64,000 nt of DNA from Actinoalloteichus fjordicus (GTDB taxonomy: Bacteria; Actinomycetota; Actinomycetes; Mycobacteriales; Pseudonocardiaceae), in contig NZ_CP016076.1 of NCBI RefSeq assembly GCF_001941625.1, positions 3,596,001 to 3,660,000 on the forward strand, read 5' to 3'. Below are positions 53,839 through 62,845 of the stretch, piece after piece. The translations under genes were made by a program, and so were the position numbers. Each line of letters opens with the position of its first letter. The first letter of the stretch is position 1. The notes below the pieces were generated by a model. It ran no database searches, was not told where the DNA came from, and worked only from the letters and a program-made list of their open reading frames with translations.

Positions 53839-54273
53839 GTGTATGCCCCGCTTCAACTTCAAGCGCTTCGAAACATCCGCAGCCTGATCAAGGGCGAGTG
53901 GGTGCCGGACATCCTCGTCGCCCTGCGCGGTGAGTCGCAGCACTTCAGCGAACTACGGAGCCGGGTCAACAGTCTCCAGGTCGCCCGGCGCTCCACCGGT
54001 TCCGGCGTGTTGCACGACGGGATCCTGTCCCGGACCCTGCAGCGGATGGAACACGACGGGCTGGTCGAACGCCGGGCGCAGACCGGGGTGTTCCCGCCGT
54101 CGGTCGAGTACCGCCTGACACCGCTCGGCGAGGACCTGATCGTCGTCATGCAGCCGCTCGCCGCGTGGATCGCGCACCGGACCGCAGCGAACGCTGCTCC
54201 GACTCACTCGGATCAGCCTTGCGTCCTGTCACCCGCCTGCCATGAGCAGCACGGTGACCGCCCCTGCGAGTAA
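53839..54273 (+). CDS. HxlR-family winged-helix regulator
   Basis: About 144 residues. The HxlR layout is clear: IRSLIKGEWVPDILVALRGE, HFSELRSRV, SGVLHDGILSRTLQRMEHDG, LVERRAQTG and VEYRLTPLGEDLIVVMQPLA, followed by a Cys-containing tail. GTG 53839 has GAAGGTGA just before it. The single winged helix without a ligand domain is normal. Its end overlaps the minus prepilin-peptidase gene by 45 bases. Likely a local repressor or activator. Confidence 0.8.
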   Translation: MYAPLQLQALRNIRSLIKGEWVPDILVALRGESQHFSELRSRVNSLQVARRSTGSGVLHDGILSRTLQRMEHDGLVERRAQTGVFPPSVEYRLTPLGEDLIVVMQPLAAWIAHRTAANAAPTHSDQPCVLSPACHEQHGDRPCE

Positions 54274-54873
54274 GGCAGGTCCCAGCGGCATCGCCGACTG
54301 CGGGGAGGCACCACGCAGCAGGATCAGGACGGCGCCCTGGACGGTGGCGAAGACGAGCCCCAGCACGGTTCCGGCCAGCAGCACCGGCCATCCTGCCCAG
54401 CCCATCACGAGGCCGAGGAGACCGGCCAGCCGGACGTCACCTGCTCCCAGCCCTCCTCGGGCGCACAAGGCCACGGCCAGATACCCGCTGAACAGGACGA
54501 CCATCCCCGACACTGCGCGCAAGAACGACGTCAGGTCATCACTGACGAGTGCGGCGAGACCGAGCAGCAGAACGTGGACCGGGTAGGCGGGCAGCAGGAG
54601 TGCCGTCGGCAGGCGTCGCTCCCGCCAGTCGATCACGGCTAACGGCATCCCGACGGCGACCAGGGCGCTGTAGGCGAGCAACTCGGGTCTGACCCCGACG
54701 CGCCAGGCCAACAGTCCGAACAGCAGGGCCGTCCCGACGGCCAGCGGCCCGGTCGAGCCGTGACGCCGTGTCGGCGGCCGGGTGTTCGAGAACCGTCGTA
54801 TCACCGCGCTGCCGCCCACTCCGCAGGCGGCGCCGAGCAGCGTCCAGCCACAGAGGCCCCACCACATCAGCAC
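54229..54873 (-). CDS. tadV: Prepilin peptidase (A24-type, TadV-like)
   Basis: A 214-residue membrane protein with six or seven hydrophobic segments. The two catalytic aspartates are D82 in VIDWRERRLP and D146 in GLGAGDVR. It cleaves leaders of Flp and pseudopilin precursors and would process the pilins encoded at 61655-62845. The start is GTG 54873, with TGATCTCGTGC nearby. It is transcribed away from the pilus operon and overlaps the HxlR gene at its end. It lacks the N-terminal methylase Cys motif, typical of Tad forms. Confidence 0.85.
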   Translation of the reverse strand: MLMWWGLCGWTLLGAACGVGGSAVIRRFSNTRPPTRRHGSTGPLAVGTALLFGLLAWRVGVRPELLAYSALVAVGMPLAVIDWRERRLPTALLLPAYPVHVLLLGLAALVSDDLTSFLRAVSGMVVLFSGYLAVALCARGGLGAGDVRLAGLLGLVMGWAGWPVLLAGTVLGLVFATVQGAVLILLRGASPQSAMPLGPALLAGAVTVLLMAGG

Positions 54874-55132
54874 GAGATCAATTCCTTTCGATCATACTTT
54901 CCATCACGCACTGAACAAAAGAAAAAGATCCTCTCGGGCACTTGTTCAACAATGCAGAGATCAGTGATCGACGCATTCCGTGACCAGTCACCGATTGTGT
55001 ACTCCGTTCGGGTGATTGTCGAGGCTGGTGCCCATACGCGCATCAATACGCGTTCTTACTCACCTTGCGGTGAGTGCCAGGTCGGGCGGTAGAGATATGC
55101 CATCCCCGATACCCCCGGATCTGGAGGTCAGA

Positions 55133-55726
55133 GTGAAGCCCCGATTCGTCCCCGATTCACGGAGCTGGGCCGCCCTGGCGGTGGCGGTGTTATCCGTCGC
55201 CACCGCGACCGCCTGCACCACAACTGATTCCGCTGATTCGCCGGCGCGATCCTCGACGGTCCCGAACACGTCACCGGAGTCCTCTGCCACGAGCAGCCCG
55301 TCGCCTTCTCCTCACGACGACGCTGAAGCAGCGGCGGTGGCTGCGTATGAAGGAATGTGGGCTGCCTTCGTCGCCGCGGGAACGACGGCGCACTGGCAGG
55401 ACCCTGCCCTGGCCACGCACGCCACCGGCCAGGCATTGTCGACCTTGACCCGCGGCCTCTACGCCGATGCCTACAACGGCCTGGTCACCCGAGGAGAACC
55501 GATCCTCGACCCGACGGTCTCCTCAGCCGAACCCGCAGGCGATCCGACGACGGTGATCGTGACCGACTGTGGTGACGGGTCGAACTGGCTGAAGTACACC
55601 GCCGAGGGGCAGCTGGCCGACGACGAACCCGGTGGACGACGGCGGATCAACGCGATCGTCGAGCGCCAGCCGAACCACGACTGGATGGTCACCGACTTCG
55701 GCGTTCACGAGGTGGGAACATGCTGA
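55133..55726 (+). CDS. Secreted lipoprotein of the Tad locus
   Basis: About 197 residues. The N-terminal signal (MKPRFVPDSRSWAALAVAVL, SVATATAC) ends in a lipobox with Cys, so it is predicted to be lipid-anchored outside the membrane. A Ser/Pro-rich linker (PESSATSSPSPSPHDD) precedes a globular domain (AYEGMWAAFVAAGTTAHWQD; VVTDCGDGSNWLKYTAE) related to small NTF2-like lipoproteins. GTG 55133 has GGAGG. The stop overlaps the next start (ATGCTGA). Likely a pilus-associated or assembly lipoprotein. Confidence 0.8.
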   Translation: MKPRFVPDSRSWAALAVAVLSVATATACTTTDSADSPARSSTVPNTSPESSATSSPSPSPHDDAEAAAVAAYEGMWAAFVAAGTTAHWQDPALATHATGQALSTLTRGLYADAYNGLVTRGEPILDPTVSSAEPAGDPTTVIVTDCGDGSNWLKYTAEGQLADDEPGGRRRINAIVERQPNHDWMVTDFGVHEVGTC

Positions 55727-56754
55727 ACCTGACCCGCCTCGGTGTGACCGTCGGTTCCGCTGCCCTCTTGCTGCTCACCGGCGCGGCGCACACCTCCGCC
55801 GCTGACGGCTGGCGTGACGTCGACTGCTGGCAGATCCCCCGGCCCGGCTGCGATCTCGGTGCCGGGTCAGACGGACACGGCCCGGCTCCCGGCATCCCCT
55901 CGCCCGGATCGCCCCGGCCTCCGGCCCAGGACAGACAGGGCGGCGGCGAGCAGGCGCCCGCACCCGGTGGCGACGGCGAGGACGACGGACTGGCCGAGTG
56001 CGAGTACGTCCGTAGCGACTACCAGTCACCCCCGGGTGCGATCCCGGCCTCGGTCTTCCCGTCGGCGTCCCCGACGCTTCCGGCGGTGGTGCCGGCTGCA
56101 CACCGTTCGCGGGCCGCTGTGTCGAGCCGGGCTCCGGACTCTGCGGTTCCGGTGCAGGACGGGGAGGAGCCGGGTGCCTGGTATGTGTGGCAGTGCTCCA
56201 CGGAGGGCTACCGCGACGCCCTGTACCGGCCGCCCGTGTGGATTCCCGACGGCGAGGAACCAGGCGCTGAGCTGTTGCCCTCACCGGAGGAGTTGGCCGC
56301 GCTGGCGCGGGACCAGCTGCGGCTGCCGCAGCCGAGCATCGCGACGTCCCCGACCGGGGACCAGCTCGTGCACCTGCCGACGTGGCTGTGGCTGGAGGAG
56401 ACCAGCTGGGGTGCGCGGTCGGCGACGGCGTCGGTTCCCGGCGTGTCGGTCACCGCGACAGCCCGCCCGGTGTCGACGACCTGGTCCACCGGGGACGGAG
56501 CTTCGGTGACCTGCACCGGCCCCGGCACCCCGTTCCCCGCCGACGGCGATCCCGAAGCCCCCTCACCGGACTGCGGGCACGTCTACCGCAGCTCCTCCGA
56601 CCACCAGCCCGACCGGGAATTCCCCCTGACCGCGACCGTGCGGTGGGAGATCACCTGGTCCGGCGGCGGCGCCGGAGGGACGTTCCCCGACCTGACGACC
56701 GAGGCGACCACCACGGTGCGCGTCGCCGAGTCCCAGGCCCTCAACACCGGCTGA
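55720..56754 (+). CDS. Secreted protein with signal peptide (Tad locus)
   Basis: 344 residues. A signal peptide (MLNLTRLGVTVGSAALLLLT, GAAHTSA) is followed by a Pro/Gly-rich low-complexity stretch, then a domain with WVWQ-like aromatic pairs (AWYVWQCSTEGYRDAL; LPTWLWLEETSWGARSATAS) and a beta-rich C-terminus (TWSTGDGASVTCTGPGTP; EFPLTATVRWEITWSGGG). Four or more Cys outside suggest disulfides. No known family. ATG 55720 overlaps the lipoprotein stop. Extracellular, probably a surface factor linked to the pilus. Confidence 0.75.
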   Translation: MLNLTRLGVTVGSAALLLLTGAAHTSAADGWRDVDCWQIPRPGCDLGAGSDGHGPAPGIPSPGSPRPPAQDRQGGGEQAPAPGGDGEDDGLAECEYVRSDYQSPPGAIPASVFPSASPTLPAVVPAAHRSRAAVSSRAPDSAVPVQDGEEPGAWYVWQCSTEGYRDALYRPPVWIPDGEEPGAELLPSPEELAALARDQLRLPQPSIATSPTGDQLVHLPTWLWLEETSWGARSATASVPGVSVTATARPVSTTWSTGDGASVTCTGPGTPFPADGDPEAPSPDCGHVYRSSSDHQPDREFPLTATVRWEITWSGGGAGGTFPDLTTEATTTVRVAESQALNTG

Positions 56755-56881
56755 GCGACCTTTCGCCGGTGGTCGCTTCCCCGAGCTGGCTTCAACTTCT
56801 CGGTTCTCTCCTCTACTCGTTCTCGTCGTCGCTGCTCGGGCGGACGACGGGTCCCTCACTCCACTCCTCTGGAGGTAGTTC

Positions 56882-57565
56882 GTGAACGTCACGACGCAAG
56901 AATCGGCCTCGACGGCCGCAGCATCGGCGGAGCACTGGGCCAGTGGAGGGAAGGGGCCGCGATCTCGGCCGCCGGGCAGAAGTCGACGGCGTGTGCCGCA
57001 TCTGGCTGTGGGTGGTGTGCTGGTCCTGGCGTGCGCGGCCGGTTCGGTGTGGATGTGGACCACGGCCGGCGAGCGGCGTGCGGTGCTCGCGGTGGCGCGT
57101 CCGGTGTCGGTGGGCCATGTGCTTACGGCCGCCGACCTGCGCGAGGTACAAGTCGGGGCGGACCCCGATCTTCCGGTGGTCGAGGCCGTCGCCGTCGACG
57201 GCGTCCTCGGCCGTCCGATGGGCACCAGCCTCCCGGCGGGTGCTCTGCTCCACCGCGACGCGGTGGGCACCGTCCTGGTGCCTGCGGCGGATCGAGCCAT
57301 GACGGCGGTGGCGGTGCCCGACGGGCGCGTTCCCCCGGAGGTCGCCGCCGGGGCGGCGGTGTCCCTGGTCGCAGCCCCCGACGAGTCGGCTCTTGAAGGC
57401 GTCGGGGCCGCCGAGACGTGGGCGGCGACGGTCGTCGGCGTCACCACACGGGAGACGACGTCGACGACGGTCCTCAGCGTCGAACTGGCGTCCGATGACG
57501 CACGGGAGGTCGCGGCCGTGGCCGACGGGCAGATCTCGGTGGTCGTCCTGGGCGGTGATCGGTGA
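56882..57565 (+). CDS. RcpC/CpaB-like pilus assembly protein with SAF domain
   Basis: A 227-residue protein. One N-terminal membrane anchor (VGGVLVLACAAGSVWMW) and a SAF/CpaB domain: VLAVARPVSVGHVLTAADL, LGRPMGTSLPAGALLHRD, DRAMTAVAVPDGRVPPEVAA. It corresponds to RcpC, which links the secretion channel to the cell wall. GTG 56882 follows GGAGGTAGTTC. It overlaps the next gene (GTGATG / TGA). Confidence 0.82.
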   Translation: MNVTTQESASTAAASAEHWASGGKGPRSRPPGRSRRRVPHLAVGGVLVLACAAGSVWMWTTAGERRAVLAVARPVSVGHVLTAADLREVQVGADPDLPVVEAVAVDGVLGRPMGTSLPAGALLHRDAVGTVLVPAADRAMTAVAVPDGRVPPEVAAGAAVSLVAAPDESALEGVGAAETWAATVVGVTTRETTSTTVLSVELASDDAREVAAVADGQISVVVLGGDR

Positions 57566-58419
57566 TGCTGATCGCCCTGGCCAGTCTCAAAGGGTCTCCC
57601 GGGGTGACCACGTTCGCCGTGGCGCTGGCAGCGACCTGGCCTGGCGGGTGTCGGCGGGTCCTCGTCGAGTGCGATCCCTCGGGCGGGGACCTCGGGGTGC
57701 GGTTCGGACTACCGACCTCACCCGGGTTGGTCAGCCTCGCCGCGGCGGGGCGCACCCACGACGATCCCGAGCTGGTGTGGCGGCACGCGTGGCCGTTGCC
57801 CTCGGAAGTGCCCGTCGTCGCTGCTCCGCCGGGCGCGGCGCAGGCTAGGGCGGCCGTCACCGCGCTGGCCCCCGCACGTGATCGGGCCGGTGTGCTGGTC
57901 GCTGCGGGACGGGCGGGCGGGGTGGTGCTCGTCGACTGCGGGCGTCTGGATCCCGCGTCGCCTGCGTGGCCGCTGGTGGCGGCGGCGGATGCGTTGCTGT
58001 TGATGAGCGGAGCCCATGCCGATGAGCTGGCCCACCTCGCGGCGCGGCTGACCACCGTGGGCCGATGGTCCCGACACCCCGCGCTGGTCCTCGTCGGCGA
58101 GGGGCATTCCAGCAGCGAGGTCACCCGCGAGCTGGGCGTCCCGGTGCTGGCTCAGGTTCCACACGACCCGCGCAGCGCCGCAGCGCTCAGCGGACGCCCC
58201 ACCAGCCGCAGGACGGTGACCCGTTCCGGGCTCGCTCGCGTCGCCCACCAGGTCGCCCGAGCCTTGACGACCCGAGACGCCGACGTCCCTCGAACTTCCG
58301 GGCCCGATGCCGCACCTGTTCAGGCCGGAGTGCGACATCCGATCGCGCTCGCAGAAAAGGCGGTCGCGCCGCTGGCGGCTGCCGCCGAGGATCTGACGAC
58401 GACAAGGACGACCCGATGA
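57565..58419 (+). CDS. TadZ/CpaE-like MinD-family protein (deviant Walker A)
   Basis: About 284 residues with a MinD/ParA-type fold: N-terminal KGSPGVTTFAVAL stands where KGGxGKT is usual, lacking the signature lysine at its normal place; then VLVECDPSGGDLGVRFGLPT, VVLVDCGRLDP and VLVGEGHSSS. It may bind but not hydrolyse ATP, as in several TadZ proteins that localise the pilus machine to the pole. The start is ATG 57565 (or GTG 57562). The gene overlaps the TadA start by four bases. Confidence 0.75.
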   Translation: MLIALASLKGSPGVTTFAVALAATWPGGCRRVLVECDPSGGDLGVRFGLPTSPGLVSLAAAGRTHDDPELVWRHAWPLPSEVPVVAAPPGAAQARAAVTALAPARDRAGVLVAAGRAGGVVLVDCGRLDPASPAWPLVAAADALLLMSGAHADELAHLAARLTTVGRWSRHPALVLVGEGHSSSEVTRELGVPVLAQVPHDPRSAAALSGRPTSRRTVTRSGLARVAHQVARALTTRDADVPRTSGPDAAPVQAGVRHPIALAEKAVAPLAAAAEDLTTTRTTR

Positions 58420-59834
58420 CCTCCTTCGACTCCCGACCGCCACTGTCACAGCGCCGACGACAGGAGACCTCCCCTCGCGCATCAGGGTTCGTCGACGAAC
58501 CGCCTGGTGGTGGCGTCGTGGACAGGCTGCGTCGTCGGCTGCGTACTGATCTGACGACGGTGCTCCCTGAGCGAGTCGCGGCCCAGCAGCAACGCTCCGG
58601 TGTGCCGTCCACCCCCGAGGGGCGGCGGGTGCTGGCTCAGGCGATCCTCGCCGAGTCCGTCCAGGCGCACAGCGAAGCCGAGCTGATGGCCAACCGGGCA
58701 CTCGCCCCGGGCGACGTCGAGGCGCGGGTCGTCGCGGAGGCCCTCGACGAGGTGTTCGGGATGGCCGGGTTGCAGCCGCTGTTGGACGACCCGTCCATCG
58801 AGACGATCAACGCCAATTCGTGGGATCGGGTGTTCGTCCAGTACTCCGACGGGAGCCGGGAGCGAGTCCGTCCGATCGCCGGGTCCGATGAGGAGCTGAC
58901 CGACCTCGTCCGGCTGCTCTCCGCCCGCTCGGGTGCGGAGGAGCGCCGCTTCGACCGGGGTTCCCCGTCGGTCAACGTGCAGTTGCCCGGCGGTCAGCGG
59001 CTGTTCGCGGTGACCGGGCTGACCGCCGGTGGGGTGACGTCGCTGTCGATCCGCCGCCACCGGCATCGCCACGCCACCCTCGGCCAACTCCGGAGGAGCG
59101 GCACCCTCGACGACGGGCTCGTCGAGTTCCTCCGAGCGCTGGTTCGGGCGCGGAAGAACATCCTGATCACCGGTGGCACGGGCATCGGCAAGACCACGCT
59201 GCTGCGGGCGCTGGCCTCCGAGATGGACCCCCGCGAGCGCCTGGTCACCATCGAGGACGCCTTCGAGCTCGGTCTCGACGCCGACGGCGATCGGCACCCG
59301 GATGTCACCGCGTTGCAGGCCCGCGAGGCCAACATCGAAGGCGAAGGCACCGTGTCCCAGGCCGAGCTGGTGCGGTGGGGACTGCGGATGTCTCCGGACC
59401 GGGTGATCGTCGGGGAGATCCGCGGCCCCGAGGTGATCCCGATGTGCAACGCCATGTCGCAGGGCAACGACGGCAGCATGGCCACCCTGCACGCCTCCAG
59501 TTCGAAGATCGCCTTCGCCCGGTTGGCCTCCTACGCCGCCCAAGGCGCCGAACGACTGCCAGTGGAGGCGACAAACCTGCTCGTCGCTTCCGCCGTGCAC
59601 GTCGTGGTGCACCTCGCCCACGCCGCAGACCGCCGGACACGGGTGGTGTCCTCGATCCGCGAGGTCGTCGGCGCCGACGGCGCCCAGGTGATCTCCAACG
59701 AGGTCTACCGGCCCGGACCCGACCGCCGCGCCCGACCGGTCGCCGGGGCACTGTCCACCGACACCCTGGAAGACCTGATCGCCGTCGGCATGGACCCCGA
59801 CGTTCTCACTCGCGGCGGGACGTGGACGTCGTGA
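58416..59834 (+). CDS. tadA: Tad secretion ATPase TadA (VirB11-like)
   Basis: About 472 residues. The N-terminal alpha domain is followed by the ATPase core: IETINANSWDRVFVQYSDGS, Asp box region ITGGTGIGKTTLLRALASEM (Walker A near 250-258), VIVGEIRGPE (Walker B) and QGNDGSMATLHASSS, then the His motif. It powers pilin polymerisation from the cytoplasm. ATG 58416 overlaps the TadZ stop (ATGA) and its own stop overlaps tadB (GTGA). The family length is normal. Confidence 0.93.
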   Translation: MTSFDSRPPLSQRRRQETSPRASGFVDEPPGGGVVDRLRRRLRTDLTTVLPERVAAQQQRSGVPSTPEGRRVLAQAILAESVQAHSEAELMANRALAPGDVEARVVAEALDEVFGMAGLQPLLDDPSIETINANSWDRVFVQYSDGSRERVRPIAGSDEELTDLVRLLSARSGAEERRFDRGSPSVNVQLPGGQRLFAVTGLTAGGVTSLSIRRHRHRHATLGQLRRSGTLDDGLVEFLRALVRARKNILITGGTGIGKTTLLRALASEMDPRERLVTIEDAFELGLDADGDRHPDVTALQAREANIEGEGTVSQAELVRWGLRMSPDRVIVGEIRGPEVIPMCNAMSQGNDGSMATLHASSSKIAFARLASYAAQGAERLPVEATNLLVASAVHVVVHLAHAADRRTRVVSSIREVVGADGAQVISNEVYRPGPDRRARPVAGALSTDTLEDLIAVGMDPDVLTRGGTWTS

Positions 59835-60712
59835 CCGGCATGACCACCTGGGCCGCGCTCCTCGGCATCGGCCTCGGCCTCGGTGTGCTTCTCCTCGTCA
59901 CCGGCTGGCACGCCCCTGCCCCCGACCGGGCGCCCCGGTCGTCGCGACCCGCACGGGAACACCGTGGGCCGACGGTGCGGCGCGCGGTGCCTGCGGTCGG
60001 CGTCGCCCTCGCGGGGTCGGTGCTTACCGGGTGGGTCGTCGGCGGAGTCCTGGCCGGGCTGGCCTGCTACGCACTGCCCCGACTGCTCGGCCGCGACCCC
60101 GACCACCAGCGGCGAGTCGCCCGCGTCGAGAGCATCGCGACCTGGACCGAGCAGCTGCGCGACACCCTCTCGGCCGCCGCCGGGTTGGAACAGGCGATCC
60201 TGGCCACCGCCGACCTCGCCCCCGTCGCCATCCGACCACAGATCGCCGCGCTCACCGCCCGGCTGCGCGCGGGAGAGCGACTGGCACCGGCCCTGCGGCA
60301 CCTGGCCGGCGACCTCGCCGACCCGACCGCCGACCTGGTGATCGCCGCGCTGATCTCCGCGTCACAGCAGCAGGCCCGCCGACTCGCCGACCTCCTCGGG
60401 TCCTTGGCGCTGGCGGCGCGGGAGCAGGTGTCGATGCGGCTGCGCATCGACGCCGGACGCGCCCGGACTCGCACCTCGATCCGCGTCATCGTCGGCACCA
60501 CGCTGGCCTTCGCCATCGGCCTGGTCGTGCTCAACCGCGACTACCTCACCGCCTACGACACCACCACCGGACAGCTGGTCCTCCTCGGCGTCGGCGGGCT
60601 CTTCGGCGCCGGGTTCGCCTGGCTGGCCCGGATCGCCACCGTCATCGAACCTGCTCGCGTCCTCACCGCGACCGCAGATCACACCCGGTCCGAACACGGG
60701 GTGCTCCCGTGA
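59831..60712 (+). CDS. tadB: Tad inner-membrane platform protein TadB
   Basis: About 293 residues. Hydrophobic segments at the start (LLGIGLGLGVLLLVTGW; AVGVALAGSVLTGWVVG) and end (VIVGTTLAFAIGLVVLN; LVLLGVGGLFGAGFAWL), with the T2SSF cytoplasmic domain between (IATWTEQLRDTLSAAAGLEQ; LADLLGSLALAAREQVSMRL). It forms the platform with TadC. The start is GTG 59831, or ATG 59840. It overlaps tadC by four bases. Confidence 0.9.
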   Translation: MTGMTTWAALLGIGLGLGVLLLVTGWHAPAPDRAPRSSRPAREHRGPTVRRAVPAVGVALAGSVLTGWVVGGVLAGLACYALPRLLGRDPDHQRRVARVESIATWTEQLRDTLSAAAGLEQAILATADLAPVAIRPQIAALTARLRAGERLAPALRHLAGDLADPTADLVIAALISASQQQARRLADLLGSLALAAREQVSMRLRIDAGRARTRTSIRVIVGTTLAFAIGLVVLNRDYLTAYDTTTGQLVLLGVGGLFGAGFAWLARIATVIEPARVLTATADHTRSEHGVLP

Positions 60713-61602
60713 CCGCGGCACTGTTCCTGGGTATCGGCCTGGGCCTAGGGCTCTGGCTGATAGCCCTGTGGCTCGTCCCGCCACGCCCGGCGCTGGGGAC
60801 ACTCCTGCACCGCCCGGACGGCGGTCCGGTCGACCCGAATGTCGGAGGCGACGGCGGGCTGGGATGGGCCGGGCTCGTCGGCCGTCTGGCGGCGCGCGTG
60901 CTGCGGGGCATCGGGCTGCCCGGAGCCCGGCTCCACCGTGACCTGGCCGTTCTGGACACGCCGGTCGCCGGGCACCTCGCGGAGAAGGCGGTCCTGGCCG
61001 CGCTCGGGTTGCTCACCCCGGGGCTCGGGCATCTCCTGCTGGCCCTGCTCGGAGCGGCCCCGCCGTGGCCGGTGCCGATCGTGGCGGCCGTCGTGCTCGC
61101 CGGGATCGGATTCGTCGTACCCGACCTGCGCGTCGGTCGGGAGGCCGCCGCACGACGCGAGGAGTTCCGCCACGCGCTGTCGGTCTACCTGGACCTGGTC
61201 TGGATCACCCTCGCCGGGGGAGCCGGCGTCGACAGCGCCCTGCACCAGTGCGCAGCCATCGGCCACGGCTTCGCCTTCACCCGTCTCCGCCGGGCACTGG
61301 CCGACGCCCACCTCATCCGCAGCACCCCCTGGGCGACGCTACGACGCCTCGGGGAGCACCTCGACATCACCGAGCTGACCGAACTCGCCGCCACCATCTC
61401 CCTGGCAGGTCATGAAGGCGCCCGGGTGCGCACCTCCCTCGCGGCGAAAGCCCAGGCACTGCGCACCCGGCAACTCACCACCGCCGAAGGCGCGGCCCAG
61501 GCCGCCACCGAACGCATGTCCCTGCCCGTGATGTGCCTGTTCCTGGGATTCCTGGTGTTCATCGGCTATCCCGCGCTCGCCCACGTCCTGACCGGACTCT
61601 GA
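60709..61602 (+). CDS. tadC: Tad inner-membrane platform protein TadC
   Basis: About 297 residues, T2SSF domain between hydrophobic stretches: LFLGIGLGLGLWLIALWLV at the start, LLTPGLGHLLLALLGAAPPW and VPIVAAVVLAGIGFVV in the middle, EEFRHALSVYLDLVWITLAG and LAATISLAGHEGARVRTSLA, then MSLPVMCLFLGFLVFIGYPA at the end. GTG 60709 overlaps the tadB stop. It partners TadB in pilus assembly. Confidence 0.9.
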   Translation: MTAALFLGIGLGLGLWLIALWLVPPRPALGTLLHRPDGGPVDPNVGGDGGLGWAGLVGRLAARVLRGIGLPGARLHRDLAVLDTPVAGHLAEKAVLAALGLLTPGLGHLLLALLGAAPPWPVPIVAAVVLAGIGFVVPDLRVGREAAARREEFRHALSVYLDLVWITLAGGAGVDSALHQCAAIGHGFAFTRLRRALADAHLIRSTPWATLRRLGEHLDITELTELAATISLAGHEGARVRTSLAAKAQALRTRQLTTAEGAAQAATERMSLPVMCLFLGFLVFIGYPALAHVLTGL

Positions 61603-61654
61603 CCGATTCCCGCTGTTATCCGAAACCGTGACCAGCAGAAACGGAGACACACCG

Positions 61655-61849
61655 ATGCTCACCTATCTCAACCTGTTCACCGAGGGCCTGCGCGATCGGT
61701 GGCAGGCGCTGCACCGCGACCCGGATGCCGGGTATTCCACCGAGACCGTCGTCGTGACCGCGCTGCTGGTGGCCCTGGCCATCGCCGTCCTGGCCGTCCT
61801 GGCCATCGCCGTCATGAACCGTGCCACCAGCATCGACCTCGGCGTGTGA
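61655..61849 (+). CDS. Flp-like pilin subunit (small)
   Basis: A 64-residue protein. A short leader ends in DPDAG, then YSTETVVVTALLVALAIAVL, AVLAIAVMN, the G-cleavage and E near +4/+5 pattern that prepilin peptidase recognises, and a hydrophobic helix for the pilus core. GGAGACACACCG precedes ATG 61655. It is the major-pilin candidate of the locus, after tadC. The position of the Glu is slightly unusual, so the cut site should be read with care. Confidence 0.75.
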   Translation: MLTYLNLFTEGLRDRWQALHRDPDAGYSTETVVVTALLVALAIAVLAVLAIAVMNRATSIDLGV

Positions 61850-61853
61850 CCCC

Positions 61854-62345
61854 GTGCACACCTCCCCACACGCCGACGCGCACTGTGCCCCGGCTTCGAA
61901 TTCGACCCCACGGCCGATCCGCCGACGGGTCCGCGACGTCTTGTCCGGTGAGTCCGGCGCGGTGTCGGTGGAGCTGGTCATCGCAACCCCGCTGCTGCTA
62001 CTCGTGCTGCTGCTGATCGTGCAGTTCACCCTGTGGTCGCATGCCACCCACCTCGCTCAGGCCGCCGCCTCCCGAGGCCTGGCCGCCGCTCGCATCCACG
62101 AGGCCACCGCCGCCGAGGGCCACCACGCCGCCAGCAGCCTCCTGGACTCCCTCGGCACCGCCACCCTGACCGAGATCAGCATCGACGTCGACCGCGACAC
62201 CGACCTCGCCTCCGCACGCATCACCGGTCGGGCCACCAGCGTCGTCCCCGGCCTGCACCTGCCCGTCCGCGCCGCCGCCAGCGGCCCGGTCGAACGAGTC
62301 GTCCCCGCCGTCCCGGGAGCGCGGAACGGCGGGGCGAGCCGATGA
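61854..62345 (+). CDS. TadE-like pseudopilin
   Basis: About 163 residues. The leader ends GESG, then AVSVELVIATPLLLLVLLLI, VQFTLWSHA: the TadE signature with Glu at +5 of a hydrophobic helix. A polar domain with paired Asp-rich strands follows. GTG 61854 begins 4 bases after the pilin stop. It overlaps the next start by four bases. A minor pilin of the Tad system. Confidence 0.82.
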   Translation: MHTSPHADAHCAPASNSTPRPIRRRVRDVLSGESGAVSVELVIATPLLLLVLLLIVQFTLWSHATHLAQAAASRGLAAARIHEATAAEGHHAASSLLDSLGTATLTEISIDVDRDTDLASARITGRATSVVPGLHLPVRAAASGPVERVVPAVPGARNGGASR

Positions 62346-62845
62346 CACGCCACGATCGGGTCTTCGACCGGACACCTCCACCACCACGCCTCACCAGGAC
62401 CGGCCCTTGGTGGCGATCTGATCGAGGGTCGGCGGCCGTGGAGGTCACACTGCTGACACCCGTTCTGATCATGCTGCTCGTGTTCGTCGCCGTGGTGATC
62501 CACCGCGGCGTCACCGCCCGTCTGCGTCTCGACGACGCCGCCCACCAAGCCGCGCGGGCAGCCAGCATCGAACGGTCGGCTGCTGGCGCGCGAACAGCAG
62601 CGCGCACCGCTGTGACAGAGACCCTCGGCTCCGGTGACGTGGTCTGCCAGTCGCCGAACGTCGACCTCGACACCACGGGGCTGACCGCCGGCGGTGCCGT
62701 GACGGCGACGGTGACCTGCACCCTCGACCTCGGCGACGCCCTCCTCCTGGGAGTTCCGACACGAACGCTCTCAGCGTCGGCCACCGAGGTCGTCGACACC
62801 TGGCGAGCCGCCGACACCACCGAGACGACAGGAGACAGACGATGA
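62342..62845 (+). CDS. TadE/TadF-like pseudopilin
   Basis: 167 residues. DRG then SAAVEVTLLTPVLIMLLVFV (Glu at +5) gives a pseudopilin-type helix. The soluble part contains VVCQSPNVDLDTTGLTAGGA and a second Cys, possibly disulfide-linked. ATG 62342 overlaps the TadE stop. It probably acts with the first TadE-like protein. Confidence 0.8.
   Translation: MTRHDRVFDRTPPPPRLTRTGPWWRSDRGSAAVEVTLLTPVLIMLLVFVAVVIHRGVTARLRLDDAAHQAARAASIERSAAGARTAARTAVTETLGSGDVVCQSPNVDLDTTGLTAGGAVTATVTCTLDLGDALLLGVPTRTLSASATEVVDTWRAADTTETTGDRR

Noticed and set aside
58482-59621. Minus-strand frame of 379 codons
   Set aside because: Antisense of tadA; no motif.
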